This document shows positions 35,609-44,664 of a stretch of DNA of 64,000 nt, piece after piece. The notes beneath the pieces were generated by a model. It was not told where the DNA came from, made no database searches, and saw only the letters and a list, made by a program, of their open reading frames with translations. This DNA is from Streptomyces sp. MUM 2J (GTDB lineage Bacteria > Actinomycetota > Actinomycetes > Streptomycetales > Streptomycetaceae), in the NCBI RefSeq assembly GCF_022414535.1, contig NZ_JADWYM010000007.1, positions 62,001-126,000 of the forward strand, read 5' to 3'. The translations under genes were made by a program, and so were the position numbers. Within the stretch, counting starts at the first letter, position 1. Each line of letters starts with the position of its first letter.

Positions 35609-36820
35609 ATGAACCGCACGGCGCTGCCCACCGAGACACCGCCCGGCCGCGCCACGCGGAGGTTCCGCGGACCTTTCGCGCGCTGGCCGCGCGCCGCGGA
35701 CGCCGTACTCGCCGCCTTCGTGACCGTCACGACCACGCTCTTCCAGGACGCACCCGGCGACGCGGTCGTCGTCCGCGCCATCGGCGATGTCGCCCCCGCG
35801 GCCCTGCTGGTCTTCGCCGTGGCCGGTACCGCGCTCTGGTGGCGGCGGACCGCTCCGGTCGCCGTCCTGGGAACGGCGGTGACCGGCTGGGCCCTGACCC
35901 TCGGCAGCGGCTTCTCCGACCTGGGAGGCATCACGATCGTCGCCCTCTACAGCGCGGGCCGCTACGCCGCGCACGACGGACGCGTCGGTCTCGGCGTCGC
36001 CGCGGCGCTCGCCGTGGTCACCGCCGACGGTCTCATCGACGCCCTCCCCTGGGGGGAGATCGGCTTCGGCGCCCTGGTCCTGTTCGTGGCCTGGTACACC
36101 GGCCGGCGTCTGCGGTTGCGTCAGGAGCGGGCGGCGCAGTTCCGCCGGGAGCAGGCGGCCGAGGCGAACCGGATCGTCGCCGAGGAGCGCACCCACATCG
36201 CCCGCGAACTGCACGACGTGGTCGCCCACCGGGTGAGCATGATGACCGTGCAGGCCGGTGCGGCGCGGATGGTGGCGCCCGACGACCCCGAGAGCGCGCT
36301 CCAGGCGATGGCGGCCGTGGAGGAGGCGGGCCGCCAGGCGCTGGACGAACTCCGGCACCTGCTGGGCGTGCTGCGCCCCGACGGCGAACACGGCGGCCTG
36401 GGCCCGCAGCCCGCTCTGACGGACCTTCCGGCGCTCGTCGAGCAGATGCGGGAAGCGGGCCTGGACGTGTCGCTCGGCGGCGACAGCCGCATCCCCCTTC
36501 CGGCACGGGTGGAGTTGTCGGTGTACCGCATCGTCCAGGAGGCGCTGACCAACGTGCTCAAGCACTGCGGACCGCGGGCGCGCACGCAGGTGTACGTCCG
36601 CAGCGACGGGAACGGCGACGTCACCGTCGAGATCGTCGACGACGGCCGGGGCCCTGCCGCGCCGCCGGCGCCGGGCGGCCACGGCGTCGGGGCGGGCCAC
36701 GGCATCGTCGGCATGCGCGAGCGGGCGCTCCTGCTGGGCGGCAGCCTCGATGCGGGACCGCGGCCCGGCGGCGGGTTCCGCGTGCTCGCCCGCCTGCCCG
36801 CCGGAGGGGAGTCCGCATGA
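35609..36820 (+). CDS. Sensor histidine kinase (NarL-partner, HisKA_3 type)
   Basis: A 403-residue kinase. Residues about 25-165 contain five to six membrane helices (AVLAAFVTVTTTLF, ALLVFAVAGTALWW, IGFGALVLFVAWY). A coiled segment follows, then the phospho-acceptor block HIARELHDVVAHRVSMMTVQAG and the ATPase lid with IVQEALTNVLKH, VEIVDDGRG and GHGIVGMRERALLLGG. This is the DesK/NarX-like class typical of Streptomyces. ATG 35609 has GGAG five bases upstream. The stop overlaps the response regulator start by four bases (ATGA). Confidence 0.9.
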   Translation: MNRTALPTETPPGRATRRFRGPFARWPRAADAVLAAFVTVTTTLFQDAPGDAVVVRAIGDVAPAALLVFAVAGTALWWRRTAPVAVLGTAVTGWALTLGSGFSDLGGITIVALYSAGRYAAHDGRVGLGVAAALAVVTADGLIDALPWGEIGFGALVLFVAWYTGRRLRLRQERAAQFRREQAAEANRIVAEERTHIARELHDVVAHRVSMMTVQAGAARMVAPDDPESALQAMAAVEEAGRQALDELRHLLGVLRPDGEHGGLGPQPALTDLPALVEQMREAGLDVSLGGDSRIPLPARVELSVYRIVQEALTNVLKHCGPRARTQVYVRSDGNGDVTVEIVDDGRGPAAPPAPGGHGVGAGHGIVGMRERALLLGGSLDAGPRPGGGFRVLARLPAGGESA

Positions 36821-37494
36821 GCATCCGCGTCGTCGTGGTCGACGACCAGGCCCTGGTCCGCACCGGTTTCTCCATGATCCTGCGCGTGCAGGACGACATC
36901 GAGGTCGTCGCCGAGGCCGGGACGGGGCAGGAGGCGATCGAGGCCGCCCACCGGCACCGCCCGGACGTCGTCCTCATGGACATCCGCATGCCCGGGATGG
37001 ACGGCCTGGAGGCGACGTCCAGAATCCTGGAGAAGGCCGACTGGGACGTCCGGGTGCTGATCCTGACCACCTTCGACCCCGACGAGTACGTCTACCGAGC
37101 ACTGAGCGCCGGTGCCACCGCCTTCATCCTCAAGGACATTCCCCCCGAGCAACTCGCCGTCGCCATCCGCACCGTGGCCGACGGCGGGGCCATGCTCGCG
37201 CCGTCGATCACCCGGCGCCTCATCGGCCGGTTCGCGCAGGGCCGCGCCGTCACCCCGGCCGTCGCGGGGCGCGTCGAGCGGCTGACCGAACGGGAGAAGG
37301 AGATGGTGGTCGCCGTCGCTCGCGGGGCCAGCAACGCGGAGATCGCCGAGCACCTCCGCATCGGGGCCGCGACCGTCAAGTCGCATGTGTCGAGCGTCCT
37401 CACCAAGCTCGGCCTGCGGGACCGCACCCAGATCGTGGTCTTCGCCTACGAGAGCGGACTCGTCGCCGCCGGCCGCCACGACGTCGGTCACTGA
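36817..37494 (+). CDS. LuxR/NarL-family response regulator
   Basis: A 225-residue response regulator. The receiver domain (1-120) shows VVVDDQALVRTGF, the phosphorylated Asp in DVVLMDIRMPGMDGLEA, and the TTFD and FILKD signal residues. The C-terminal LuxR-type HTH is LTEREKEMVVAVARGASNAEIAEHL ... ATVKSHVSSVLTKLGLRDRTQ. It is translated with the kinase and is likely to act on the divergent MMPL promoter, as often found in Streptomyces. Confidence 0.92.
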   Translation: MSIRVVVVDDQALVRTGFSMILRVQDDIEVVAEAGTGQEAIEAAHRHRPDVVLMDIRMPGMDGLEATSRILEKADWDVRVLILTTFDPDEYVYRALSAGATAFILKDIPPEQLAVAIRTVADGGAMLAPSITRRLIGRFAQGRAVTPAVAGRVERLTEREKEMVVAVARGASNAEIAEHLRIGAATVKSHVSSVLTKLGLRDRTQIVVFAYESGLVAAGRHDVGH

Positions 37495-37716
37495 ACCCGG
37501 CACGGCCGACCGCCCCGCCAGCGCACCCCGCGGCCCCCGGACCCTCGCCGGCCGTCCCCTCACCTGGCGGGCCCGCAATCCGGCCGGACCTGCGGGACGT
37601 CGCGTCCGCCGCGCCCCTTGGAGCGCCGGGCCCGCGGCCCGCGTGAGGCAGCGCGTCCCGTCCCCGCCCGGCGCGCACGGGACCCGGCTCCGTGCCGGGC
37701 GGTGCCGGGCGGCCCT

Positions 37717-38607
37717 CTACCCGGGATGGGCCCTTTGGCGCCGCTGCAAGCGGTCCCCGCCCGCCAGGATCGCCGCCGCCAGCGCATCGGCCGCGCCCTG
37801 GGCGGAGCCGCCGCGCCGGCCGTGGACCAGTACGAAATCGACCCGGCCCAGCTCCGGCAGCCCGAACCGGTCGGGCACCCGCGCCAGCCCCGGCGGGATC
37901 AAGCCGCGCGAATGGGCCATCACCCCCAGGCCCGCCCGTGCCGCGGCGATCAGCCCGTTCAGGCTTCCGCTCGTGCACACGATCCGCCATGCCCGCCCCT
38001 GCCGCTCCAGCGCCTCCAGGGCGAGGGCGCGCGTGATGCCCGGCGGCGGGAAGACGATCAGCGGTACCGGGCGGCCGGGCTCCAGACGCAGCCGCTGGCC
38101 GCCGATCCACACCAGGTCGTCCCGCCACACCAGCTCCCCGGGCGGATCCTGCGGGCGCCGCTTGGCGAGCACCAGGTCGAGCCGGCCCGCCGCCAGCTGC
38201 TCGTGCAGCGTGCCCGACAGCTCGACCGTCAGCTCCAGGTCGACCTCGGGGTGGTCGTGCCGGAAGCCCTCCAGGATCTCCGGCAGCCGGGTCAGCACGA
38301 AGTCCTCCGACGCGCCGAACCGGAGCCGCCCGCGCAGCCGGGTCCCGGTGAAGAACGCCGCGGCCTGCTCGTGCACCTCAAGGATCCGCCGGGCGAAGCC
38401 GAGCATCGCCTCGCCGTCCTCCGTCAGCTCCACCGAATGGGTGTCCCGGCTGAACAGCGTGCGCCCGGTCGCCTCCTCCAGACGGCGCACCTGCTGGCTG
38501 ACGGTCGACTGGCGCAGCCCGAGCCGCCGCGCGGCCTGCGTGAAGCTCAGCGTCTGTGCCACCGCCAGGAAGGTCCGCAGCTGCGAGGGGTCGTACACAC
38601 CGGCCAC
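37717..38607 (-). CDS. LysR-family transcriptional regulator
   Basis: A 296-residue regulator. The N-terminal winged helix is LRTFLAVAQTLSFTQAARRLGLRQSTVSQQVRRLEEATGR, followed by LFSRDTHSVELTEDGEAML and a periplasmic-binding-like effector domain (RLRFGASEDFVLTRLPEIL ...). The divergent neighbour is a bile-acid-symporter-like protein, the usual target arrangement for LysR regulators. GTG start at 38607. Effector unknown. Confidence 0.9.
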   Translation of the reverse strand: MAGVYDPSQLRTFLAVAQTLSFTQAARRLGLRQSTVSQQVRRLEEATGRTLFSRDTHSVELTEDGEAMLGFARRILEVHEQAAAFFTGTRLRGRLRFGASEDFVLTRLPEILEGFRHDHPEVDLELTVELSGTLHEQLAAGRLDLVLAKRRPQDPPGELVWRDDLVWIGGQRLRLEPGRPVPLIVFPPPGITRALALEALERQGRAWRIVCTSGSLNGLIAAARAGLGVMAHSRGLIPPGLARVPDRFGLPELGRVDFVLVHGRRGGSAQGAADALAAAILAGGDRLQRRQRAHPG

Positions 38608-38615
38608 CGTACCCG

Positions 38616-38636
38616 GTCATCACCCATCATGATGAC
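38616..38636. promoter_or_regulatory. Candidate LysR operator
   Basis: GTCATC (38616-38621), nine bases, GATGAC (38631-38636): a perfect 6-bp inverted repeat with a T-N11-A-like spacing. It lies between the divergent LysR and symporter genes, close to the regulator's own start. Position and form fit an autoregulatory LysR site. Confidence 0.5.
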
Positions 38637-38761
38637 AGTCAGAGCGGTGTACCGGATTCCCGATCAGTGCCCCGGGGAGGACGATGGAGGAGGGCCTTCC
38701 AGGCTCCGCCGCGACGGTCCTGACGGCCCGCGCAGACCACCGACGAAGCACGTGGAGCACC

Positions 38762-39805
38762 GTGAAACGCCTGCAGTGGCCGAGCTGGATGCCGATCGAC
38801 CCCTACATCGTGCTGCTGCTCGGCACGGTGGGTCTCGCCGCCCTGCTCCCCGCGCGCGGCACGGCCGCCGACGTCGCCTCCGGCGCCACCACCGCGGCGA
38901 TCGCCCTGCTGTTCTTCCTCTACGGCGTCCGGCTGTCCACCCGCGAGGCCCTCGGCGGTCTGCGCCACTGGCGGCTCCACGTCACCGTCCTGGCCTGCAC
39001 CTTCGTCGCCTTCCCGCTGCTCGGTCTGACCACCGGCGTGCTCGTCCCGGGCCTGCTGACCCACCAGCTCCAGCAGGGTCTGCTCTTCCTCACCCTGGTG
39101 CCCTCCACGATCCAGTCCTCGATCGCCTTCACCTCCATCGCCCGCGGCAACGTGCCCGCCGCGATCTGCGCCGGATCCTTCTCCTCGCTGGTCGGCATCG
39201 TCGTCACCCCGCTGCTCGCGGCGGCTCTGCTCGTCAGCGGCAGCGGCGGCTTCTCCACCGACGCGCTGGTGAAGATCGTGCTGCAACTGCTGGTGCCGTT
39301 CCTGGCCGGGCAGCTGCTGCGGCCCCGGATCGGCGGCTTCGTCGCCCGGCACAGGAGGGTGCTGGGCCGCGTCGACCGCGGCTCGATCCTCCTCGTCGTC
39401 TACACCGCCTTCAGCGCGGGCATGGTGCAGGGCATCTGGCACCAGGTCAGCCCGGCCCGCCTCGGTGGACTGCTCGCCGTGGAGGCCGTACTGCTCGCCG
39501 TGATGCTGCTGCTGACCTGGTACGGGGCGAAGGCGCTGCGCTTCGGGCGCGAGGACCGCATCGCCATCCAGTTCGCCGGCTCGAAGAAGTCCCTCGCCGC
39601 CGGGCTGCCGATGGCCGGCGTCCTGTTCGGCGCGCACGCCTCGCTGGCGGTGCTGCCGCTGATGCTCTTCCACCAGATGCAGCTCATGGTGTGCGCGGTG
39701 ATCGCCAAGCGCCGCGCGCACGACCCGGAGGCGGAGCCGGCCGCTGCCCCGGTGCCGTCGGAGACGGCGCGCCCCGGGGCCGGTACGGCGTCGCCCTCGC
39801 GGTGA
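38762..39805 (+). CDS. Bile acid:sodium symporter-like (SBF-like) membrane protein
   Basis: A 347-residue transporter-like protein with about ten membrane helices, similar to the SBF-like group (human SLC10A7/YfeH type). Characteristic stretches are IALLFFLYGVRLSTREAL, LTLVPSTIQSSIAFTSIARGN (crossover helix region) and IAIQFAGSKKSLAAGLPMAGVLF. GTG 38762 is chosen because GGAG lies four bases upstream; the longer frame from 38684 has no site and would add a hydrophilic N-terminus. Divergent from a LysR regulator. Substrate unknown. Confidence 0.85.
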   Translation: MKRLQWPSWMPIDPYIVLLLGTVGLAALLPARGTAADVASGATTAAIALLFFLYGVRLSTREALGGLRHWRLHVTVLACTFVAFPLLGLTTGVLVPGLLTHQLQQGLLFLTLVPSTIQSSIAFTSIARGNVPAAICAGSFSSLVGIVVTPLLAAALLVSGSGGFSTDALVKIVLQLLVPFLAGQLLRPRIGGFVARHRRVLGRVDRGSILLVVYTAFSAGMVQGIWHQVSPARLGGLLAVEAVLLAVMLLLTWYGAKALRFGREDRIAIQFAGSKKSLAAGLPMAGVLFGAHASLAVLPLMLFHQMQLMVCAVIAKRRAHDPEAEPAAAPVPSETARPGAGTASPSR

Positions 39806-39818
39806 CCTCGGCCCCGGC

Positions 39819-39846
39819 GCCGTGCCGAGCGGCGGTGCGGCACGGC
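39819..39846 (+). terminator. Stem-loop after the symporter gene
   Basis: GCCGTGCCG (39819-39827), ten-base loop, CGGCACGGC (39838-39846): a perfect 9-bp stem 14 bases past the symporter stop, between convergent genes. No U tract follows, which is common for Streptomyces terminators. CGGCACGGC recurs shortly downstream and could offer an alternative pairing. Confidence 0.5.
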
Positions 39847-39930
39847 GAGGAGGGGGTGCGGCACGGCGGGCAGAGGCGGGGCGCGGCGCCTGCGCGGGTC
39901 GGCGGGACGGGGTGAGCCGCGGGTGGGCGC

Positions 39931-40779
39931 TCAGCCCCGCGCGACCGCGTGGCGAAGGGCGACGCGATCCCCGCCCGCGTACACGTTCATGGAGCTGCCC
40001 CGCAGGAAACCGACCAGCGTCAGGCCCGTCTCCACGGCCAGGTCCACCGCCAGCGAGGACGGGGCGGACACCGCCGCCAGCACCGGAACGCCCGCCATCA
40101 CGGCCTTCTGCGCCAGCTCGAACGAGGCCCGCCCGGACACCAGCAGGATCGCCCTGGAGAGCGGCAGCCGGCCGCTCTCCAGGGCCCGGCCCACCAGCTT
40201 GTCGACGGCGTTGTGACGTCCCACGTCCTCCCGGACGTCCAGCAGCGCGCCGTCCTCCGAGAACAGCGCTGCCGCGTGCAGTCCACCCGTCCGGTCGAAC
40301 ACCCGCTGCGCGGCGCGCAACCGGTCCGGCAGGTCCGCCAGCAGCTCGGGCGTGACGCGGACCGGGGGCGTGTCGGCGATCGCCCAGCGGGCCGTCGTGC
40401 GCACCGCGTCCAGGCTCGCCTTCCCGCACAGGCCGCACGACGACGTCGTGTAGACGTTCCGTTCGAGGGTGATGTCCGGGACGGACACGCCCGGGGACGT
40501 CCGTACGTCCACCACGTTGTACGTGTTGGAGCCGTCGGCTGTGGCGCCCGCGCAGTACACGATGTTCTGCACGTCGCCCTGCTCGCCGAGCACCCCCTCG
40601 CTGACGAGGAAGCCCGCGGCCAGTGCGAAGTCGTCGCCCGGGGTGCGCATGGTGATGGCCAGCGGCCTGCCGTTCAGCCGGATCTCCAGCGGTTCCTCGG
40701 CGACGAGCGTGTCGGGGCGCGCGGAGACGGCACCGTCCCGGATGCGGATCACCTTGCGTCGTTCCGTGACTCGTCCCAT
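39931..40779 (-). CDS. fdhD: FdhD sulfurtransferase for formate dehydrogenase
   Basis: A 282-residue FdhD family protein, which passes sulfur from a cysteine desulfurase to the molybdenum cofactor so that formate dehydrogenases become active. Diagnostic elements are EEPLEIRLNGRPLAITMRTPGDD, the active-site YTTSSCGLCGKASLDAV with two cysteines, LHAAALFSEDGALLDVREDVGRHNAVDK and LVSGRASFELAQKAVMAG. ATG 40779 lies at MGRVTERRK. No formate dehydrogenase gene is in the window. Confidence 0.92.
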   Translation of the reverse strand: MGRVTERRKVIRIRDGAVSARPDTLVAEEPLEIRLNGRPLAITMRTPGDDFALAAGFLVSEGVLGEQGDVQNIVYCAGATADGSNTYNVVDVRTSPGVSVPDITLERNVYTTSSCGLCGKASLDAVRTTARWAIADTPPVRVTPELLADLPDRLRAAQRVFDRTGGLHAAALFSEDGALLDVREDVGRHNAVDKLVGRALESGRLPLSRAILLVSGRASFELAQKAVMAGVPVLAAVSAPSSLAVDLAVETGLTLVGFLRGSSMNVYAGGDRVALRHAVARG

Positions 40780-41229
40780 GTCGTGTCTCAGTCCCGGTTC
40801 TGTCCGTGCGGGTGGCCGGGGCGGCCCTCGATGCGGCGGGTTGCCGCAGGTCACCCGGCCGTTGTGCCGCGGGGTGGCCTCCAGGTCCCCATTGTCGCGT
40901 ACCTGTGGCGCGGGGTGCCGCACACCGGGGGCGCGACCTCGGAGTGCGGGGCGCGGGCCTGCCGCGGCAGGCCCGCGGCACGACCCGGACCGAGGCGCGG
41001 ACGCCGGGGCGTGGGTCCGGCCCCGCACGGCGGCCCGCACTCAGGTTCGGGCGGCGTGCGGACACCCGTGCGGACACACGACCCGGAGCGTCCGGGAGCG
41101 TCCCCGGGGTCTGCGGGAAGCCGACAACTCGTGCGCCCGATTCCTGTTGCTTCACGCGCCCTGCTACCCGTCGGTCACTGATCAGACTGGTGAATCCCGC
41201 TGACCGAGGCAACGAGGGGGAACCACCCA
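40780..41229. other. Intergenic, divergent promoters only
   Basis: About 450 bases between divergent fdhD and the ketoacyl synthase gene. Bases 41130-41200 are less GC-rich and include TGATCA and TTGCTTCACG, and GGGGGAA precedes the synthase ATG. No small ORF or RNA structure stood out. Confidence 0.4.
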
Positions 41230-42177
41230 ATGAACGGCTCGCGGATCGCCGCCATCGGCCACTACCAGCCCGCCGAGGTGCTCACCAACGAGGACCTCGC
41301 CGGCATGGTCGACACCAGTGACGAGTGGATCAGGAGCCGCGTGGGCATCCGGACGCGGCACATCGCCGGCCCCGACGAGCCCGTCGACGAACTCGCGGCG
41401 CACGCCGCCGCCAAGGCCCTCGCCGCGGCCGGCCTCACCCCCGGCGAGATCGACCTGGTGCTCGTCGCCACCTCCACCGCAGTCGACCGGTCCCCGAACA
41501 CCGCCGCCCGCGTCGCCGCCCGCCTCGGTGTCCCGCAGGCCGCCACCATGGACGTCAACGTGGTGTGCGCCGGTTTCACCCACGCCCTCGCCACCGCCGA
41601 CCACACCCTCCGGGCGGGTGCCGCCCGCCGCGCACTGGTCATCGGCGCCGACAAGATGTCCGCCGTGACCGACTGGACGGACCGCACCACCTGCGTCCTC
41701 GTCGGTGACGGAGCGGGCGCCGCCGTGGTCGAGCCCTGCCCCGACGGCGCCGAGCCCGGTATCGGGCCGGTGTTGTGGGGATCGGTGCCGGAGATGGGGC
41801 ACGCGGTGCGGATCGAGGGCCAGCCCGCCCGGTTCGCGCAGGAGGGACAGGCCGTCTACCGCTGGGCCACCACCCGCCTGCCCCCGCTCGCCCGCCAGAC
41901 CTGCGAACGCGCCGGACTCGCCCCCGAGGACCTCGCCGCCGTCGTCCTGCACCAGGCCAACCTGCGCATCATCGAACCGCTCGCGGCGCGCATCGGCGCC
42001 ACCGGCGCCGTGGTGGCCCGCGACGTCACCGACTCCGGCAACACCTCCGCCGCCAGCATCCCGCTCGCCCTGTCCAAGCTGGTCGAGCGGGGCCGGATCC
42101 GCACCGGCGACCCCGTGCTGCTGTTCGGTTTCGGCGGCAACCTGTCGTACGCGGGACAGATCGTGCGCTGCCCGTGA
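41230..42177 (+). CDS. 3-oxoacyl-ACP synthase III (FabH-like)
   Basis: A 315-residue ketoacyl synthase III. The Cys-His-Asn triad is in VNVVCAGFTHAL, VVLHQANLRIIE and VTDSGNTSAASIPLAL. N-terminal TSDEWIRSRVGIRTRHIA and the C-terminal VLLFGFGGNLSYAGQIVR are typical. The enzyme condenses acyl-CoA with malonyl-ACP. It is outside the main fab operon (no fabD/acpP/fabF nearby), so it may serve a special acyl starter or be a secondary homologue. A GntR regulator gene follows on the same strand. Confidence 0.88.
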   Translation: MNGSRIAAIGHYQPAEVLTNEDLAGMVDTSDEWIRSRVGIRTRHIAGPDEPVDELAAHAAAKALAAAGLTPGEIDLVLVATSTAVDRSPNTAARVAARLGVPQAATMDVNVVCAGFTHALATADHTLRAGAARRALVIGADKMSAVTDWTDRTTCVLVGDGAGAAVVEPCPDGAEPGIGPVLWGSVPEMGHAVRIEGQPARFAQEGQAVYRWATTRLPPLARQTCERAGLAPEDLAAVVLHQANLRIIEPLAARIGATGAVVARDVTDSGNTSAASIPLALSKLVERGRIRTGDPVLLFGFGGNLSYAGQIVRCP

Positions 42178-42299
42178 GCGGGTCCGGTTCATCGGGTGGC
42201 CGGCGGGCCGAGTTCGCGCCCCGGATCCCCTGCGCCCCGTAGGCTGGGCCGCAGGACCACCGATACCGGGCGGCCGGCGCTCGCTCAGGAGGGGAACCG

Positions 42300-42977
42300 A
42301 TGCTGCCGTCAGGACCGCCGCAGGGCGCGGCACCCCGACTCGAACGGCCCGGCCCGTTGCGCGAACGCGTCTACGAGACGCTTCTCGACCTCATCACGAC
42401 CCGGGCCCTGGAGCCCGGCGCCCACCTCGTCGAGAGCGAACTGGCCGGGCGCCTCGGCGTCTCCCGGCAGCCCGTGCGGGAGGCGCTGCAGCGGCTCGAC
42501 ACCGAAGGGTGGGTCGAACTGCGCCCCGCCCAGGGCGCGTTCGTTCACGAGCCGACCGAGGAGGAGGCCGACCAGCTGCTGACGGTCCGTACGCTGCTGG
42601 AGGCCGAGTCCGCCCGGCTCGCCGCGCTCAACGCCGACGGCGCGGGCATCGAGGCACTGAAGGCGATCGTCGCCGAGGGCATGACGGCCGTCGAGACCGC
42701 CGACGTGGACGGCATCGTCGCCCTCAACGCCCGCTTCCACACCCGGGTCGTGGAGCTGGCCGGCAACGCCGTCCTCGCCGGGCTCGCGGCCCGGGTGGAA
42801 CGCCGGGTCCGTTGGTACCACGCGCCGGTCGCCCGGCAGCGCGGCGACCGCTCGTGGGCCGAGCACCAGGCCCTGACCGCCGCGATCGCCGACCGCGACG
42901 CCGGACTCGCCACCCGGCTGATGCGCGAGCACACCGAGCGGACCCGGCGCGCCTACCACGCCCGCTCCGGCTCCTGA
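42300..42977 (+). CDS. GntR-family regulator, FCD/FadR subfamily
   Basis: A 225-residue regulator. The N-terminal winged helix reads PLRERVYETLLDLITTRALEPGAHLVESELAGRLGVSRQPVREAL, and the C-terminal all-helical FCD domain has the metal/effector ligands in ALNARFHTRVVELAGN and AEHQALTAAIADRDAGLATRLMREH. FCD regulators sense small carboxylates. It lies 122 bases after the KAS III gene, which may be its target or partner. Confidence 0.9.
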   Translation: MLPSGPPQGAAPRLERPGPLRERVYETLLDLITTRALEPGAHLVESELAGRLGVSRQPVREALQRLDTEGWVELRPAQGAFVHEPTEEEADQLLTVRTLLEAESARLAALNADGAGIEALKAIVAEGMTAVETADVDGIVALNARFHTRVVELAGNAVLAGLAARVERRVRWYHAPVARQRGDRSWAEHQALTAAIADRDAGLATRLMREHTERTRRAYHARSGS

Positions 42978-43016
42978 GCCCGGTCCGGCACGTGGCGTTG
43001 CCCCGTCACGGGGTGC

Positions 43017-44348
43017 CTATCCGATGCCCTGCCGGTCGGGCCGCAGGGCGAAGTCGCGGTCCGCGGCGGCGGGAACCGCCTGCCTCACCGCCTCGGCCAG
43101 CAGCTCGCGATGACGCTCCAGCGGCGGGCGGCGGTCCTCCGGGGCGACCAGCAGCAGGTCGTCCAGCGCGGCGACGAGCCTCCTGGTGACCTGCGGACTG
43201 CCGATGGCGGCGCCCCTGATCTCGGCGAACCCGAGATCCACCAGCTCGGACCAGCTCGGCACCGGCTGCACCAGCCGCACGGTGCGCTGCCGGTCGCGGT
43301 GCAGCGACGCGTGCAGCGGCCGGCGGGACAGCGTCGCGAGGAACTGCACGATGCGGTCGACGGCCTGCACCGCCGTCGTCGGGTCGTTCACGCCCGGGGA
43401 CAGCGCGCGCAACGCGATGTCGGCCAGCTGCCGCAGCCCGAGGGCGAGGTCCTGGTGGAAGGTCCGCTCCACACCGACGGAGACGGTGTAGCTCAGCGAG
43501 CGCGCCGACGGCGCCGGCCCGCCGTGCACGGCGAGCAACGGCGTACCGGGGACCACGAAGTCGCCGATCCGTGGGACCATCCGCAGCACGACCCCCCGCT
43601 GCCGGGCCGCCCTGACCAGCCGGGAGATGTTCACGTCGCGCAGTACGCCCGCCCGCCCCCGGTGCGCCACCCACGCCGTCACGGGCCCGAGTTCCTTCTC
43701 GGCGCCCGGGGGCCCGGCGGTGGGCATGAGCGCGACCATGCGGAAGGACTCCGCCGTGATCCGGTCGATGACGTGGCTGACCCGCATGAGCCGCAGCGTC
43801 GCGTTCACGTACATCACGAACAGCACCAGGCTCAGCCCCAGCATGACGATCATGAGAAGGGACTGCACCAGCGGAACCGTGGTCACGCGCCGCGGGTCGG
43901 TCTCGCCGGTGGCCGACGTCAGGACGAGCAGGGACAACAGGAACGTCGACAGGAAGACGGCGAAAGTGGCCTTCGTGATGCGGCTGCGCACGTAGAACCG
44001 CACCACGCGGGGCGTGAACTGCCCGCTCGCCATCTGCACGGCCACCAGCGAGATGCTGAACACCACACCGATGAACGTCATCATCGCCGAGCTGATGGTG
44101 TTGGCCACCGTCCGCGTGTCCTCGGCGAACCCGACCAGATCGCGGATCGTGTCGTACTCGCCCGCCTTCTGCAGGGTCTCGACGATCCTGGTGTCGAGGC
44201 TCGACGCCCCCGTCCACACCACGAAGACCAGCACCATGGTCGCCGCGGGCGCGAACCAGAACGTGTCCCGCAGGTGCTCCCGCAACGGCGACAGCGCCCT
44301 CGGCCGCCGCCCCTCCCGCAAGCCCCCGGTAGTCATCCAGTCACCCAT
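43017..44348 (-). CDS. DUF2254 membrane protein
   Basis: A 443-residue protein with four membrane helices in its first 165 residues (TFWFAPAATMVLVFVVW, TFIGVVFSISLVAVQM, TKATFAVFLSTFLLSLLVL, LLMIVMLGLSLVLFVMYV) and a soluble C-terminal domain with DIALRALSPGVNDPTTAVQAVDRI, the conserved DUF2254 core, plus SWSELVDLGFAEIRGAA. Function of the family is not established. It is the last chromosomal gene before the tRNA-Leu integration site. Confidence 0.85.
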   Translation of the reverse strand: MGDWMTTGGLREGRRPRALSPLREHLRDTFWFAPAATMVLVFVVWTGASSLDTRIVETLQKAGEYDTIRDLVGFAEDTRTVANTISSAMMTFIGVVFSISLVAVQMASGQFTPRVVRFYVRSRITKATFAVFLSTFLLSLLVLTSATGETDPRRVTTVPLVQSLLMIVMLGLSLVLFVMYVNATLRLMRVSHVIDRITAESFRMVALMPTAGPPGAEKELGPVTAWVAHRGRAGVLRDVNISRLVRAARQRGVVLRMVPRIGDFVVPGTPLLAVHGGPAPSARSLSYTVSVGVERTFHQDLALGLRQLADIALRALSPGVNDPTTAVQAVDRIVQFLATLSRRPLHASLHRDRQRTVRLVQPVPSWSELVDLGFAEIRGAAIGSPQVTRRLVAALDDLLLVAPEDRRPPLERHRELLAEAVRQAVPAAADRDFALRPDRQGIG

Positions 44349-44488
44349 GGTGAGACTCTAAGTCCCCCTCCCTCCCACCCGGCGGACCCGCTCCGGAGAC
44401 CCGGATACGCAGGTGAGAGGCGCTCCCAAAGCTTGGTATGGTTGTCCATGTCGCCGCGGGGAGCGCCCCGCAGGACGACGGACACCTG

Positions 44489-44576
44489 GTCCGGGTGGCG
44501 GAATGGCAGACGCGCTAGCTTGAGGTGCTAGTGCCCTTTATCGGGCGTGGGGGTTCAAGTCCCCCCTCGGACACCA
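44489..44576 (+). tRNA. tRNA-Leu (anticodon GAG)
   Basis: An 88-base class II tRNA. The acceptor stem GTCCGGG pairs with CTCGGAC, the anticodon stem CTAGC/GCTAG encloses TTGAGGT with GAG at 44522-44524, the long variable arm GTGCCCTTTATCGGGCGT marks Leu, and the T arm GGGGGTTCAAGTCCCCC is perfect. CCA is encoded (44574-44576). The last part is the left attachment site of the integrated element, so the 3' end of the working gene is supplied by the element's copy of the core. Confidence 0.97.
44553..44575. repeat. attL core (23-bp direct repeat)
   Basis: The segment from GTTCAAGT of the T arm to CGGACACC of the acceptor end matches 51901-51923 base for base; the flanking base differs on both sides. 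It rebuilds an intact tRNA. Confidence 0.95.
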
Positions 44577-44582
44577 GCAGAG

Positions 44583-44605
44583 ACCCCAGTTGATCTGGGG
44601 TTTTT
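44583..44605 (+). terminator. Rho-independent terminator of tRNA-Leu (element-supplied)
   Basis: ACCCCAG, loop TTGAT, CTGGGGT followed by a run of five T. A 7-bp stem with U tract seven bases after the tRNA. It lies inside the element, so the element restores both the tRNA 3' end and its terminator. Confidence 0.88.
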
Positions 44606-44623
44606 CTGTTTCTCCGGCTGTGG

Positions 44624-44645
44624 CGTGACCAACCACGTGACCAAC
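44624..44645. promoter_or_regulatory. Left arm-type integrase sites
   Basis: CGTGACCAAC occurs at 44624-44633 and again at 44636-44645, a 12-base period. The same decamer occurs inside the right end of the element (51761-51770). Repeated short sites at both inner ends are the pattern of tyrosine-integrase arm binding. Confidence 0.7.
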
Positions 44646-44664
44646 AGCGGAGCGAACTTCCTGG